A model generated the notes under the pieces. It saw nothing but the letters and a program-made list of their open reading frames with translations, did no database searches and had not been told where the DNA came from. From Corynebacterium pilosum DSM 20521 = CIP 103422 (GTDB lineage: Bacteria; Actinomycetota; Actinomycetes; Mycobacteriales; Mycobacteriaceae): 64,000 nt of DNA. The DNA is taken from assembly GCF_000373805.1 (NCBI RefSeq), contig NZ_KB892439.1, positions 26,397-90,396 on the forward strand, in the 5' to 3' direction. How positions within the stretch are numbered: position 1 is the first letter of the stretch; the number at the start of each line of letters is the position of its first letter. The translations under genes and the position numbers were made by a program. Below, one piece after another: positions 1 through 11,097 of this stretch.

Positions 1-365
1 GTCAGAATGGTGTGCCCACCAAGCCGCTGGATCTCCTCGACAACCTGGCGATGATTATCGGGCGTGTACACCAACACCGGCGCGTGCGTCATGATCGCCA
101 CAGAGGCACCCCGCAGCGCAGCACTCACCGTGTCATCGACGACGATCACCGTCTCTGAACTATCGAAAAACGCACGCGAAGTCTCAAACCCATAAGGGTC
201 CTCCATCACCACGGGATGATCAGGAAACTTACTACTTACCGAACGGTTCTGGTTCACCGCGCGGGCCTGCTCAATGGGATCCACGGCGGCTTCTGGCGCA
301 CACCCCGCCAGAAGACCGGCGCAGACGACGAGGGCGCTAAGCCTCTGCTTCGTCGAGAGTGTCAT
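1..365 (-). CDS. Putative lipoprotein with CWB2-like repeat, truncated by window edge
   Basis: About 121 residues are visible; the C-terminus lies outside the window. I translated it directly from the minus strand. It starts with a short basic stretch (MTLSTKQR), a hydrophobic core and a lipobox LLAGC with the lipidated Cys at residue 22, so it should be exported and membrane-anchored. The segment after residue 60 (DPYGFETSRAFF, then VIVVDD, then APVLVY, then LGGHTIL) follows the rhythm of cell-wall-binding repeat 2 (CWB2), in which a xxRxxTA-like start is followed by alternating strands. The ATG lies inside the 3' end of the DUF262 gene (29-bp overlap), so translation is probably coupled. 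Family assignment is by eye. Confidence 0.6.
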   Translation of the reverse strand, partial: MTLSTKQRLSALVVCAGLLAGCAPEAAVDPIEQARAVNQNRSVSSKFPDHPVVMEDPYGFETSRAFFDSSETVIVVDDTVSAALRGASVAIMTHAPVLVYTPDNHRQVVEEIQRLGGHTIL

Positions 366-2160
366 CGAGTGGGTCGTCGTCACGCGCCTGCTCACCTTGG
401 TTTGTGGATTCGAACTCACCGTCACGGATGACAGGCTTGTTCATCGCATACTCCACGATGCCGACGAAACGCTCACGACGATCGTCGAAGAACTCGTGGC
501 ACTTCGTTGAGAACAGATGCTCCGGCTCCAGCTCATGCGTTGCCAGAACCGCATCGAATTCGTCGTCTTCCATGATGGATTTTGACTGGATGCGGCGCAG
601 ATAGCGCTTCGGCTCTCCCCCATCCAGCACAACTTCAGTGCGCTTTCCCATCGGGGTGCGGTTCAGCACCGAATAAGCGACCTCGGGCTCAATGCCCTGC
701 TGCGTGCAAAAGGCCGGCGGGAAAATCATGTAGAAGCCCGGCTGCAGCTCCGGCAAGGTCTCCTGGTTGAACTCCTGGCCGGTCCGCCAATCGCGGGCAC
801 CACGCGCCATCAACAGCGCATAGATGCCACGGTAGACGCCCGAATCTTCCCTTGCGGAGACCAGGCGGGACTCATAGAACTCAGCGTCGCGCACCGTCTT
901 CGGCACCTCTTCGGCCTCCCCCTTCATCCATGCGGTGACTTGGTCGGTATCGCGACCAGCGCGAGTCGTCGGCGCGGAGCTGCCATAGAGCTCTCCGAAT
1001 ACACCGGACCAGAACCACTGGTTCAGGCGATCACGGGCCTGAACGTCTTCCAACACCCCAGGGGTTTCTGCCAGGCGGGCCAACAGCACCGCCAATGGCA
1101 CCAACTGGTTGGTGTATGGCACCTGATCGGTGGTCAGGATGCAGCGTCGCGCAAGAAACACAGAGGCCTGGTCGAAAGCGTCGATCAGTTCCTCCGATGC
1201 ACTGAGATAATCGCTCAGCGTGAGATTCAAGATGTCGCCGCGGTGCCCCGTTGCCTGACCACGCCGGCCACTCACCAGCAGGGATACAGCGCGCAGGAAG
1301 TGAATCCGGTCGATACCGTCCAGTGCAGGGTGCTTACGCAGGTGCTTTTCCACCTTTGCCCAGTGGTCCGCCAAACGGAAGGACTCATCCTCTGCGGCAA
1401 ACACTGCGGTGAGCAGCTCGAAAACGTCCATGCGGTGACCAGAGCTATTGGCGTGGGCGAAGATCTGCCCCACGCCCGACTGCGGGGTGTCGCGATCCAG
1501 ACGAATCATCGGAATGTTGTAGGCGGACACGGCCCGCAGCACCCGGCTATAAAACTTCTTCACGTCTTCGCGAACCTGCGCGTCTTCCGAGTGCGCTGCC
1601 ATATCGAACAGGAGGTCATTGCCCTCCTCGTGCAGCAGGTACGACACCGGAACAACATAGTTATTCAGCATATCTTCACGAGTAAGCAGCCCACCGGGGA
1701 TGCTTGGCCCGAAGTGGGACCTCACGCGACCGTCTTCGTCAATGGCGAAAACGGCTTCGTCGGGAAGCGTCTCCGAGGAGACCGCCAAGCGCACGTCCAC
1801 ATAGAAGCGTCGGCGGATCGGCTGGTTGCGGTAATCCACGGTGTCGACGAACCCATCGCCGTGCAGCGCGTTGTACAGCACCGTGAGGCGCTGGTGGCCG
1901 TCGAGCAGCAGGAGCCCTGGGTCCACGTTGAGGTCAGGCGCGCGCTTGACCGGGCGGGGCTTGAAACGCGTCGGGGTGTTGCGAGTATCCAGGGCCAACA
2001 GCGACCCGATGGGATAACCACGCAGCACAGAACCGATGACGGAACGGATGCTGTCCAGTGTCCATACCAAATCATGTTGGAAGTCAGGCAGTTGCAGCTC
2101 GTTACGATCGATCCGGTCAAACAGGTCAGTCAGTGAATAACTTGGAGAGGTAAAACCCAT
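337..2160 (-). CDS. DUF262 (GmrSD-type) domain protein
   Basis: This 607-residue protein begins with a DUF262 domain. The family hallmark, usually DGQQR, reads LLLDGHQRLTVLY near residue 90, a Q-to-H variant. Upstream are the conserved patterns LQLPDFQHDLVWT and YPIGSLLALDT. The C-terminal part contains LNRTPMGKRTE and PKRYLRRIQ, which match the NRTP...YL..I layout of long DUF262 proteins rather than a canonical DUF1524 HNH nuclease. DUF262 proteins occur in modification-dependent restriction and other defence systems, but no partner methylase or helicase is nearby, so the role here is unproven. I chose ATG 2160 over the GTG nine bases upstream because a -10 hexamer TAGGGT ends seven bases before it, giving a leaderless start. 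Confidence 0.75.
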   Translation of the reverse strand: MGFTSPSYSLTDLFDRIDRNELQLPDFQHDLVWTLDSIRSVIGSVLRGYPIGSLLALDTRNTPTRFKPRPVKRAPDLNVDPGLLLLDGHQRLTVLYNALHGDGFVDTVDYRNQPIRRRFYVDVRLAVSSETLPDEAVFAIDEDGRVRSHFGPSIPGGLLTREDMLNNYVVPVSYLLHEEGNDLLFDMAAHSEDAQVREDVKKFYSRVLRAVSAYNIPMIRLDRDTPQSGVGQIFAHANSSGHRMDVFELLTAVFAAEDESFRLADHWAKVEKHLRKHPALDGIDRIHFLRAVSLLVSGRRGQATGHRGDILNLTLSDYLSASEELIDAFDQASVFLARRCILTTDQVPYTNQLVPLAVLLARLAETPGVLEDVQARDRLNQWFWSGVFGELYGSSAPTTRAGRDTDQVTAWMKGEAEEVPKTVRDAEFYESRLVSAREDSGVYRGIYALLMARGARDWRTGQEFNQETLPELQPGFYMIFPPAFCTQQGIEPEVAYSVLNRTPMGKRTEVVLDGGEPKRYLRRIQSKSIMEDDEFDAVLATHELEPEHLFSTKCHEFFDDRRERFVGIVEYAMNKPVIRDGEFESTNQGEQARDDDPLDDTLDEAEA

Positions 2161-2221
2161 ATACCCCACCCTAGCGCTGACAGCTTTGTTATGCGCAGCG
2201 AACCCGCGCTAAGTCACATCT

Positions 2222-3139
2222 TTAACAGACCTGCTCGTGATCAATGTGTTCCGGATGCTCAATCTGAATCGTCGAATGCTCAATATCATGCACCCGCAGC
2301 CGCGCCTGCGCCTCGTCGAGAAGCGGCCCGGTGCACCCCTCATCCGCCACCACCAAGTGGCACGTGGCCAGCACCTCTACCCCATTGGTCGACCAGACAT
2401 GCAGGTCATGCACCGCCTGAACCCCCGGGATCTGCTCCAGATCCGCCTGGATCGCGTCCATGTCCACCCCTTCAGGAACCTGGTCGAGCAAGACGCGTAA
2501 CGACGACCGCAGCAGCTTCACTGCACGTGGCAGAACCATCGCGGCGATGACTAAGGATGCCACCGAGTCAGCCCATGTCCAGCCAGTGAAGTGGATGACT
2601 ATGGCGGCAACAATCACTGCAACAGAGCCGAGCATATCGACGATCACATGAAGGAAAGCCCCTTCAACGTTGAGGGAGTTCTCGCGCTGCCTAGACAACA
2701 CCCACGCCGAGGCCGCGTTCGCCAACAGGCCAATCACGGCGACGGTAGACATGAGCCCCACGTGAATGTCAGCCTCTGACCGGGTGCGCAGTATGGCCTG
2801 CACGACAATCACCACCGAAATCGCGATCACCGTCACGGCGTTAATGGCCGCAGCGAGAACCTCGACACCGCGGTAGCCATAGGTTGCGCGTGCCGACGCC
2901 GCCTTGCGCCCCACCAGCACGGCGATCACCGCGATGATCAGCCCCGTGGCATCGGAGAGCATGTGCATTGCATCGGCGAGCAAGGCCATGGAACCGGAGA
3001 CGAGACCACCGATCACCTCAGCGAAAAACACTACCGAGGTCAGCGTCAGCGCCGTGATCAGCGCACGCAAGGATGCCGACTGCGGATCAATTGCATGATC
3101 GTGGTCGTGATCGTGGTGGAGGTTCTTTCCAGTGGCCAT
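2222..3139 (-). CDS. Cation diffusion facilitator (CDF) metal exporter
   Basis: A 305-residue inner-membrane metal/proton antiporter of the CzcD/ZitB type. The cytosolic N-terminus is His/Asp-rich (HHDHDHDH), as in zinc CDFs. Six predicted helices follow; helix II carries the metal-site pattern LLADAMHMLSDA and helix V carries HVIVDMLGSV, together supplying the His/Asp tetrahedral site. The C-terminal cytosolic ferredoxin-like domain includes VHDLHVWSTNGVE. The likely substrate is Zn2+, with Co, Cd or Fe possible. ATG 3139 is preferred over a longer open frame because TAAGGT lies seven bases upstream, a leaderless arrangement. It is monocistronic and followed by the DUF262 gene on the same strand. 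Confidence 0.9.
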   Translation of the reverse strand: MATGKNLHHDHDHDHAIDPQSASLRALITALTLTSVVFFAEVIGGLVSGSMALLADAMHMLSDATGLIIAVIAVLVGRKAASARATYGYRGVEVLAAAINAVTVIAISVVIVVQAILRTRSEADIHVGLMSTVAVIGLLANAASAWVLSRQRENSLNVEGAFLHVIVDMLGSVAVIVAAIVIHFTGWTWADSVASLVIAAMVLPRAVKLLRSSLRVLLDQVPEGVDMDAIQADLEQIPGVQAVHDLHVWSTNGVEVLATCHLVVADEGCTGPLLDEAQARLRVHDIEHSTIQIEHPEHIDHEQVC

Positions 3140-3200
3140 GTCTGCCACCTTACCCACTACCGACACTTATTGACAAGCTATTGAAAATACAAGAGGGGAG

Positions 3201-3238
3201 AAAAAAGCGCCCTGCAACCGCGGGGGTTGGCAGGGCGC
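3201..3238 (-). terminator. Rho-independent terminator of ilvBNC
   Basis: On the minus strand a GC-rich hairpin (GCGCCCTGCCAACC pairing with GGTTGCAGGGCGC) is followed directly by six T residues. It lies 16 bp after the ilvC stop codon and is a strong intrinsic terminator for the operon. Confidence 0.93.
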
Positions 3239-3254
3239 GTCGTCGATAAGCGAA

Positions 3255-4864
<1,610 letters not shown>

Positions 4865-4866
4865 GA

Positions 4867-6735
4867 TTAGTTCTCCTTCTGCTGTGCAGCGTCGTCGATG
4901 GCCTCGTCGATCTCAGCCGGCGAAGCAGCTGCCGAATCTTCGTTTTCGAAGAAGGGGCGCAGACCGCGGGCGTATTCGATGTCCGAGTTGGACGATCCTG
5001 CCGCGATCATCGGCCATACCTGCGCGTCCTCGCCCACGACGAAGTCAATGACCACTGGGCGGTCGTTGATTTCGCGTGCACGCTGGATGGCTGGCAGCAC
5101 TTCTTCTTCCTTGGTCACGCGGATCGCTTCAGCACCGAGTGCCTCAGACAACTGCAGGAAGTCTGGGATGTAGTGCGTGTCCTGATGCAGTTTCGTGTTG
5201 GAGTAGTGCCCCTCATAGAACAGGGTCTGCCACTGGCGGACCATGCCCAGGTTGCCGTTGTTGATCAGGGCAACCTTGATGGGGAACCCTTCCACCGCGG
5301 CAGTGGTAATCTCCTGGTTGGTCATCTGGAAGCAGCCGTCACCGTCGATCGCCCAAACTTCCTTGTCCGGGCAACCGGCCTTCGCGCCGACCGCGGCCGG
5401 GATGGCATAACCCATCGTGCCCAAGCCGCCGGAGTTGAGCCAGGTGCGTGGGTTTTCAAAGTCCACGAACTGGGCTGCCCACATCTGGTGCTGGCCCACG
5501 CCAGAGACGTAGATCGCCTCGGGGCCTACTTCCTTGCTCAGCGTCTCGATGACGTACTGCGGCGAGAGCTCCCCGTTCTCCTGTGGTTCGTAACCTCGAG
5601 GGAAACGCTCCTTCAGACCGTGGAGGTAATCCACCCACGGCTTGATCTGCGGCTTGTCTACCTTCTTAGACCTCTGGAAGGTCGACAGAAGTGCGTGGAG
5701 GGTTTCTTTGGCATCGCCGACGATCGGAACATCGACCGCGCGGATCTTGCCGATCTCAGCTGGGTCAACATCCGCGTGAATCACCTTGGCGTTCGGCGCA
5801 AACGCGTCAGGATCACCGGTGACGCGATCGTCGAAACGCGCACCGATCGTGATCAGCAGGTCGGATTCCTGCATCGCACCAACCGCCGGTACGGAGCCAT
5901 GCATGCCGGGCATGCCCATGTGCAGTTCGTGTGATTCTGGGAACGCGCCGAGTGCCATCAGCGTGGTCACCACTGGGATGCCCGTGTAATCGACGAAGTT
6001 GCGCAGTTCCTCGTGCGCGTCGGCCTTGATCACGCCACCACCGATGTAGAGAACGGGGCGCTCCGACTTCGCGATCAGCTGGACCGCCTGGGAAACCTGG
6101 CGCGAGTGCGGGGTGGTCACCGGCTTGTAACCCGGCAAGTCCACCTTCGGTGGCCACACAAAGTCCATCTCCTGGTTCTGGACGTCCTTGGGAACGTCCA
6201 CCAGAACGGGGCCTGGACGGCCGGACTCAGCCAGATGGAACGCGGCTGCGATGGCCATAGGAATGTCATTGGCATCAGTGACCATGACATTGTGCTTGGT
6301 GATCGGCATGGTCACGCCACGGATATCGGCCTCCTGGAAGGCGTCGGTGCCCAGCAGGGAGGACCCGACCTGCCCGGTAATTGCCACGATCGGCACGGAG
6401 TCCAGGTTCGCGTCGGCAAGCGCGGTGACCAGGTTGGTCGCGCCCGGACCAGACGTAGCGATGCACACGCCGACACGACCCGACGCAAGGGCGTAGCCCT
6501 CGGCCGCGTGACCGGCGCCCTGCTCGTGGCGGACGAGCACGTGGCGGAGGTTCTCGGCTGCGTACAGTGCGTCATAGAGCGGAAGTACCGCTCCGCCGGG
6601 AAGGCCGAACACAAGGTCCGTCCCCAGTGCCTCAAGGCTACGCACAATTGCTTCGGCGCCAGTCATGCGCTCGGGCGCAGTGCCCGCCGCTTTCTTGGCG
6701 GCCGTTGCCGGCGATGGCTTATTGGAAGCTGCCAC
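4867..6735 (-). CDS. ilvB: Acetolactate synthase large (catalytic) subunit
   Basis: A 622-residue thiamine-diphosphate and FAD enzyme that condenses pyruvate with pyruvate or 2-oxobutyrate, the committed step of branched-chain amino acid synthesis. Visible motifs are [14 protein letters not shown], the catalytic Glu71 in [12 protein letters not shown], and the ThDP/Mg motif [15 protein letters not shown] around residue 465. GTG 6735 is the start: AAAGGAG stands nine bases upstream. The N-terminal 20 residues are Ala/Pro/Lys-rich and poorly conserved. It is the first structural gene after the attenuator. Confidence 0.97.
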   Translation of the reverse strand: MAASNKPSPATAAKKAAGTAPERMTGAEAIVRSLEALGTDLVFGLPGGAVLPLYDALYAAENLRHVLVRHEQGAGHAAEGYALASGRVGVCIATSGPGATNLVTALADANLDSVPIVAITGQVGSSLLGTDAFQEADIRGVTMPITKHNVMVTDANDIPMAIAAAFHLAESGRPGPVLVDVPKDVQNQEMDFVWPPKVDLPGYKPVTTPHSRQVSQAVQLIAKSERPVLYIGGGVIKADAHEELRNFVDYTGIPVVTTLMALGAFPESHELHMGMPGMHGSVPAVGAMQESDLLITIGARFDDRVTGDPDAFAPNAKVIHADVDPAEIGKIRAVDVPIVGDAKETLHALLSTFQRSKKVDKPQIKPWVDYLHGLKERFPRGYEPQENGELSPQYVIETLSKEVGPEAIYVSGVGQHQMWAAQFVDFENPRTWLNSGGLGTMGYAIPAAVGAKAGCPDKEVWAIDGDGCFQMTNQEITTAAVEGFPIKVALINNGNLGMVRQWQTLFYEGHYSNTKLHQDTHYIPDFLQLSEALGAEAIRVTKEEEVLPAIQRAREINDRPVVIDFVVGEDAQVWPMIAAGSSNSDIEYARGLRPFFENEDSAAASPAEIDEAIDDAAQQKEN

Positions 6736-6835
6736 TGTCTATAGCTCCTTTGAAAGAGAAGAGTTAAACGTTGCATCGGCTCCTAGGTGTGGGGCCGAAA
6801 TTGTTTAGCCGTCTGATGCGCGACCACATAACAAA

Positions 6836-6874
6836 GCCCTCGTACAGGCACTGTGGGTGGGTGCTGTCGAGGGC
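6836..6874 (-). terminator. Attenuator hairpin in the ilvB leader
   Basis: On the minus strand GCCCTCG and CGAGGGC close a hairpin with additional inner pairing (AGCAC/GTGCC), followed by TTTGTT. It lies about 35 bp downstream of the leader peptide stop and 100 bp before ilvB, the layout expected of a transcription attenuator for ilvBNC. Confidence 0.85.
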
Positions 6875-6908
6875 GCTTGTCACAACGACGAGAAGTGGTT
6901 TCTCACCG

Positions 6909-6956
6909 TCACGGCAGGCGCCGTCGCGGTACCACTACTAGTCGCAAAATGATCAT
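6909..6956 (-). CDS. ilvBNC leader peptide (attenuation)
   Basis: A 15-codon reading frame encodes MIILRLVVVPRRRLP: two Ile, three Leu and three Val in fifteen codons. Ribosome stalling at these codons when charged tRNA is scarce would prevent the downstream terminator from forming. The ATG is preceded by -10 TATGAT with a seven-base gap and no ribosome-binding site, so the transcript appears leaderless. The C. glutamicum ilvBNC leader peptide is very similar and was also reported to lack a ribosome-binding site. Too short for routine gene callers. Confidence 0.9.
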   Translation of the reverse strand: MIILRLVVVPRRRLP

Positions 6957-6963
6957 GCGGTAG

Positions 6964-6969
6964 ATCATA
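6964..6969 (-). promoter_or_regulatory. ilvBNC promoter (-10 TATGAT)
   Basis: TATGAT on the minus strand ends seven bases before the leader-peptide ATG, placing transcription start at or next to that A. The divergent mscCG gene begins 50 bp away on the other strand. Confidence 0.75.
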
Positions 6970-7018
6970 CACGGTTCACAGTCGGTTACACGTATTGGGG
7001 GCTACTCTCGGTGTTGTT

Positions 7019-8668
7019 ATGCCTTTCGAATACCTCTTTGCCTCCATTTGGAGATGGATCGCCGACTCTGGCCTTAATATCGCCATCCTCGTTGTCATCG
7101 CTTTCCTAGTACCGCGCGCCGGCCGCCTAGCCACGCGTGTGCTGGAACGCCGCGTGCAGGAGGAAGGCGACAAGGACGAGGGCAAAAGCAAGCTCGCGCT
7201 CGCCGGCGTCGGTGTTTATGTTGCAGAGCTCATCGCGTTTTTCATCATCGCGGTAATGATCCTGCAAGAATTCGGCTTTTCGCTAGCCGGCGCCGCCATT
7301 CCGGCCACGGTCGTCTCGGCCGCCGTCGGTTTTGGCGCGCAGTCCATCATTGCGGACTTCCTCGCGGGCTTTTTCATCCTTTCGGAGAAGCAGTATGGCG
7401 TGGGAGACTGGGTGGCGTTTACCGGCAATGGGGTGGATGTGGAAGGCACGGTCATCCAGATCACGATGCGCTCGACCCAGATCCGCACGATCGACCAGTC
7501 CACCGTGAACATTCCGAACTCCACGGCGCGCGTGGCGATCAACCGGTCAAATTACTGGTCACGGGCGGTCGTCGTTATGCCCGTACCCCTGCTGGGATCC
7601 TCTAGCGCGAAAGATGCTTTGCGACGATCGGAAGGCGCCACCCGTCGCGCACTGGCACGCCCGGAGATTGCCTCAGAGGTTATCGGCGAGCTAGATGTCC
7701 ACCCAGCGGTCAATGTAGATCCGCCAGCGACTGTAGGTATGCCGTGGACCGTCGACATGCGTTTCATGACCCAGGTCAAGGCTGGTTCGCAGTGGTTAGT
7801 TGAGCGCGCTATACGAATGTCGATCTTGGATGAGTTCTGGGACGAGTACGGCTCCGCGACCACTATGGATGGCACGCTCATCCAAGAAGCAAAGACTTCG
7901 TCGATCCCTGCAACGCGTGCGACGATTGAGAAGCTTGACGACGAGGCGCCGACCGAAATGATGCCAACTGCGTCGGCACCTGATGCCGATCCGGAAACGG
8001 AGGTAATTCAGGCCACTGGCACCGACTCGGACCAACCAGATGTGCCACCAGAATTCGAAACTGACGAGGGCAAGGATCCGGCCGTCAAGGACGCGGAGCA
8101 GGACGTCACCGCTGATGAAGGACAAGAGGACGAAGACGACGACACAACCGACAAGAAGCGGTCGACGTTCCGCGACATCTTGACCGCTGGTCGCCGGATG
8201 CGCCCCTCCACGGCAATCTTGCTGCTGGTGTTGCTCGTACTGCTGATCCTGCGCGGACTGACCGCATCGGGCACGTATAACGACGAGCATGTCTCGGGAG
8301 TATTGGCTCCTCCTCCCCTGTCGTCTACTGAATCGACGCCTCCACCACCCACCGAGGACGTCGCCCCAGAGCCCACTCCGCCTGCTGAACCAACGGCACC
8401 GACGGGTACGCCGGCCCCGACCGCGACCTCTGGGCCTGCGGCACCGGGTCAGACCACGCAGCCACAGGGCACTGACGGCGGCTACTACCAGGAGCCTGGT
8501 CAGCAGAACTCGCCGCAACAACAGCAATCACAGGCCCCTGCGGCGCCGACGAACCCCGCTCAACAGCAGCAGCCAACCGCGGGGAATGACCCGCAACAGG
8601 CTCCACAGGAGACCGGCGGGGCGGCACCGATGACGGCCCCTGCGCAGACCGCTAATCCGGTTCGATAG
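7019..8668 (+). CDS. mscCG: MscCG-type mechanosensitive channel, glutamate exporter
   Basis: A 549-residue MscS-superfamily channel. The N-terminal 285 residues hold three helices and the MscS beta domain; the pore-lining helix contains GFSLAGAAIPATVVSAAVGFGAQ, and GVGDWV and TMRSTQIRT follow. As in C. glutamicum MscCG (NCgl1221, YggB), an acidic cytosolic extension precedes a fourth helix at about residues 397-416 (AILLLVLLVLLILRGL), after which comes an extracytoplasmic tail of about 130 residues rich in Pro, Thr, Ala and Gln. In C. glutamicum this channel exports glutamate and releases osmolytes on down-shock. I chose ATG 7019, which aligns with other family N-termini; a TTG eight codons upstream is unsupported. 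It is divergent from ilvB. Confidence 0.92.
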   Translation: MPFEYLFASIWRWIADSGLNIAILVVIAFLVPRAGRLATRVLERRVQEEGDKDEGKSKLALAGVGVYVAELIAFFIIAVMILQEFGFSLAGAAIPATVVSAAVGFGAQSIIADFLAGFFILSEKQYGVGDWVAFTGNGVDVEGTVIQITMRSTQIRTIDQSTVNIPNSTARVAINRSNYWSRAVVVMPVPLLGSSSAKDALRRSEGATRRALARPEIASEVIGELDVHPAVNVDPPATVGMPWTVDMRFMTQVKAGSQWLVERAIRMSILDEFWDEYGSATTMDGTLIQEAKTSSIPATRATIEKLDDEAPTEMMPTASAPDADPETEVIQATGTDSDQPDVPPEFETDEGKDPAVKDAEQDVTADEGQEDEDDDTTDKKRSTFRDILTAGRRMRPSTAILLLVLLVLLILRGLTASGTYNDEHVSGVLAPPPLSSTESTPPPPTEDVAPEPTPPAEPTAPTGTPAPTATSGPAAPGQTTQPQGTDGGYYQEPGQQNSPQQQQSQAPAAPTNPAQQQQPTAGNDPQQAPQETGGAAPMTAPAQTANPVR

Positions 8669-8678
8669 CATGTGATCT

Positions 8679-9233
8679 ATGAGTTCCGCAGAACAGAGGT
8701 CGGATTCCACCTATTTCCGGCCCGAACGCACGCACGTTATTGCCACCCTTCTAATGACGGGCATTGCGCTCATCGGGATCAGCTGGGCCCCATTAAAACT
8801 GGGCTGGCTGCTCATCTTCCCGATCCTGTTCCTCGTCTGGGTGTTCAAAGCCCATACACGTATCGACGAACGCGGCGTCTTCATCAACTATCTATTCAAG
8901 AAAAATGTCTCCATCCCCTGGGATGAGTTCGACGGCATCGCCTTCGAAGGCTCGAAGGCCAAGGCGCGCGATAGCGCAGGGAGGGAATATTCCCTACCCG
9001 GTGTGACGTTTAACTCATTACCCGCTCTCGAAGAAGCATCCCGGGGCCGAATCCCCGATGTCCTCACCGAGGGTTTGGAATCTCTTGACGGCAAGGTGTC
9101 TGTGATAGACAAGGATGGCCGCCAGGTGCTCATGACCCAAGAGGAATATCAGGCCTACGAGGCCAAGAAGAAAAACGGCGCTGCTGAAGAGCACGCGCCA
9201 GAAGAATCAAATAGACAATCACAAAAGGAGTGA
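8679..9233 (+). CDS. Membrane-anchored PH-like domain protein
   Basis: A 184-residue protein with two adjacent hydrophobic segments (about residues 20-57), followed by a bacterial PH-like domain ([13 protein letters not shown], then [11 protein letters not shown]). Function is unknown; actinobacteria carry many such proteins, and in C. glutamicum a comparable gene sits between mscCG and ilvD. The C-terminus is charged ([14 protein letters not shown]). A -10 hexamer TAGCAT overlaps the mscCG stop codon and ends seven bases before ATG 8679, so the gene has its own leaderless promoter. Its stop codon is one base before ilvD, so ilvD is probably co-transcribed. Confidence 0.75.
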   Translation: MSSAEQRSDSTYFRPERTHVIATLLMTGIALIGISWAPLKLGWLLIFPILFLVWVFKAHTRIDERGVFINYLFKKNVSIPWDEFDGIAFEGSKAKARDSAGREYSLPGVTFNSLPALEEASRGRIPDVLTEGLESLDGKVSVIDKDGRQVLMTQEEYQAYEAKKKNGAAEEHAPEESNRQSQKE

Positions 9234-9234
9234 C

Positions 9235-11076
9235 ATGGTCTTCCCCCTCCGTTCACGAGTCACGACCGTCGGCCGTCAGGCTGCGGGTGCTCGCGCGCTG
9301 TGGCGCGCAACAGGAACGCAAGAAAATGAGTTCGGCAAGCCCATTGTGGCCATTGTGAACTCCTACACCCAGTTCGTTCCAGGACACGTCCACCTGAAAA
9401 ACGTCGGCGACATCGTTGCCGAGGCGGTTCGCGCAGCCGGTGGTGTGCCGAAGGAATTCAACACGATTGCTGTCGACGACGGCATCGCCATGGGACACGG
9501 CGGCATGCTGTACTCGCTGCCAAGCCGCGAGATCATCGCGGACTCCGTGGAGTACATGGTCAACGCCCACACCGCCGATGCAATGGTGTGCATCTCCAAC
9601 TGCGACAAGATCACCCCTGGCATGCTCAACGCAGCAATGCGCCTGAACATCCCCGCCGTCTTCGTCTCCGGCGGCCCGATGGAAGCCGGCAAGGCTGTCG
9701 TGGCCAATGGTGTTGCAAAGACCAACTCCAACCTGGTCGACGCAATCTCCTACTCCGCCGACGACAACGTCTCGGACGCAGAGCTTGAGAAGATCGTCGA
9801 ATCCGCCTGCCCCACCTGTGGCTCCTGCTCCGGCATGTTCACCGCCAACTCGATGAACTGCCTCACCGAGGCCCTGGGCCTCTCCCTGCCTGGCAACGGC
9901 ACCACCCTGGCAACCCACGCGTTTCGTCGTGAACTGTTCGTCAAGGCCGGCGAGACCGTCATGGAGCTGTGCAAGCGCTACTACGGTGAGGAGGATGAGT
10001 CGGCGCTACCACGCAATATCGCCAACCGCGACGCTTTCCGTAACGCCATGGCCCTCGACATGGCTATGGGCGGATCCTCGAACACGATCCTGCACACCCT
10101 GGCCGCAGCTCAGGAGGGTGAGGTCGACTTCGACCTGACGGATATCGACGAACTCTCGCACGAGATCCCGTGTCTGTCCAAGGTCGCGCCTAACGGCACC
10201 GCGCACGTGGAAGACGTTCACCGCGCAGGCGGCATCCCTGCGATCCTGGGCGAGCTCAACCGCGCCGGCCTACTGAACAAGGACGTCAACACCATCAAGT
10301 ATGACTCCCTTGACGCCTGGTTGGACGACTGGGACATTCGCGGCGGTAAGGCCACGGAGGAGGCAGAGGAACTGTTCTACGCTGCCCCAGGTGGCGTGCG
10401 CTCCACCGAGGCGTTCTCTCAGTCGAACCGCTGGGAGACGCTAGACACGGACCCAGAGAAAGGTGTCATCCACTCCGTCGATTACCCCTTCTCCTCCGAC
10501 GGTGGCCTCGTCGTTCTGCGCGGCAACCTCGCTCCAGACGGCGCAGTGCTCAAGACCGCTGGTGTGGAAGAGGAACTCTGGGAGTTCTCGGGACCGGCCC
10601 GCGTGGTCGATTCCCAGGAGCAGGCCGTGTCGATGATCCTGAACCGTGAGGTCCAGCCTGGTGAGGTCGTCGTCATCCGCTACGAGGGACCGTCTGGCGG
10701 CCCTGGCATGCAGGAAATGCTGCACCCCACCTCCTTCCTGAAGGGTGCGGGCTTGGGCAAGAAGTGTGCGCTGATCACCGATGGTCGCTTCTCCGGCGGT
10801 ACCTCGGGCCTGTCGATTGGCCACATCTCCCCCGAGGCTGCGCACAAGGGCTTGATCGCCTTGATCGAGAATGGGGACACGATCTCCATCTCCGTGAACA
10901 AGCGCGAACTCACCTTGGACGTGGACGAAGAGGTACTGGAGGATCGTCGACAAGCGATGGAAGCCTCCGACGCACCATGGACTCCGAAGCGCGAGCGTGT
11001 CGTCTCGAAGGCCCTGCGTGCTTACGCCAAGATGGCGACAAGCGCCGATAAGGGTGCGGTGCGCCAGGTCGACTAA
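9235..11076 (+). CDS. ilvD: Dihydroxy-acid dehydratase
   Basis: A 613-residue Fe-S dehydratase of the IlvD/Edd family converting 2,3-dihydroxyisovalerate and its isoleucine-pathway homologue to the 2-keto acids, the step after IlvC. Cluster cysteines are visible in [10 protein letters not shown] and [11 protein letters not shown]. The Mg2+ and catalytic region contains SGGPMEAGK and, near the C-terminus, [19 protein letters not shown] lies just upstream and the ATG follows the previous stop after one base, indicating coupling. Length is normal for the long (about 610-residue) actinobacterial form. It is not under the ilvB leader, so it may be regulated independently. Confidence 0.98.
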   Translation: MVFPLRSRVTTVGRQAAGARALWRATGTQENEFGKPIVAIVNSYTQFVPGHVHLKNVGDIVAEAVRAAGGVPKEFNTIAVDDGIAMGHGGMLYSLPSREIIADSVEYMVNAHTADAMVCISNCDKITPGMLNAAMRLNIPAVFVSGGPMEAGKAVVANGVAKTNSNLVDAISYSADDNVSDAELEKIVESACPTCGSCSGMFTANSMNCLTEALGLSLPGNGTTLATHAFRRELFVKAGETVMELCKRYYGEEDESALPRNIANRDAFRNAMALDMAMGGSSNTILHTLAAAQEGEVDFDLTDIDELSHEIPCLSKVAPNGTAHVEDVHRAGGIPAILGELNRAGLLNKDVNTIKYDSLDAWLDDWDIRGGKATEEAEELFYAAPGGVRSTEAFSQSNRWETLDTDPEKGVIHSVDYPFSSDGGLVVLRGNLAPDGAVLKTAGVEEELWEFSGPARVVDSQEQAVSMILNREVQPGEVVVIRYEGPSGGPGMQEMLHPTSFLKGAGLGKKCALITDGRFSGGTSGLSIGHISPEAAHKGLIALIENGDTISISVNKRELTLDVDEEVLEDRRQAMEASDAPWTPKRERVVSKALRAYAKMATSADKGAVRQVD

Positions 11077-11097
11077 GAAACGACTAGACTGTCACGA

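Noticed and set aside
940..2136. Long plus-strand open frame (398 codons) opposite the DUF262 gene
   Set aside because: No recognisable motif; it mirrors the codon pattern of the DUF262 gene, which has a family hallmark and a promoter.
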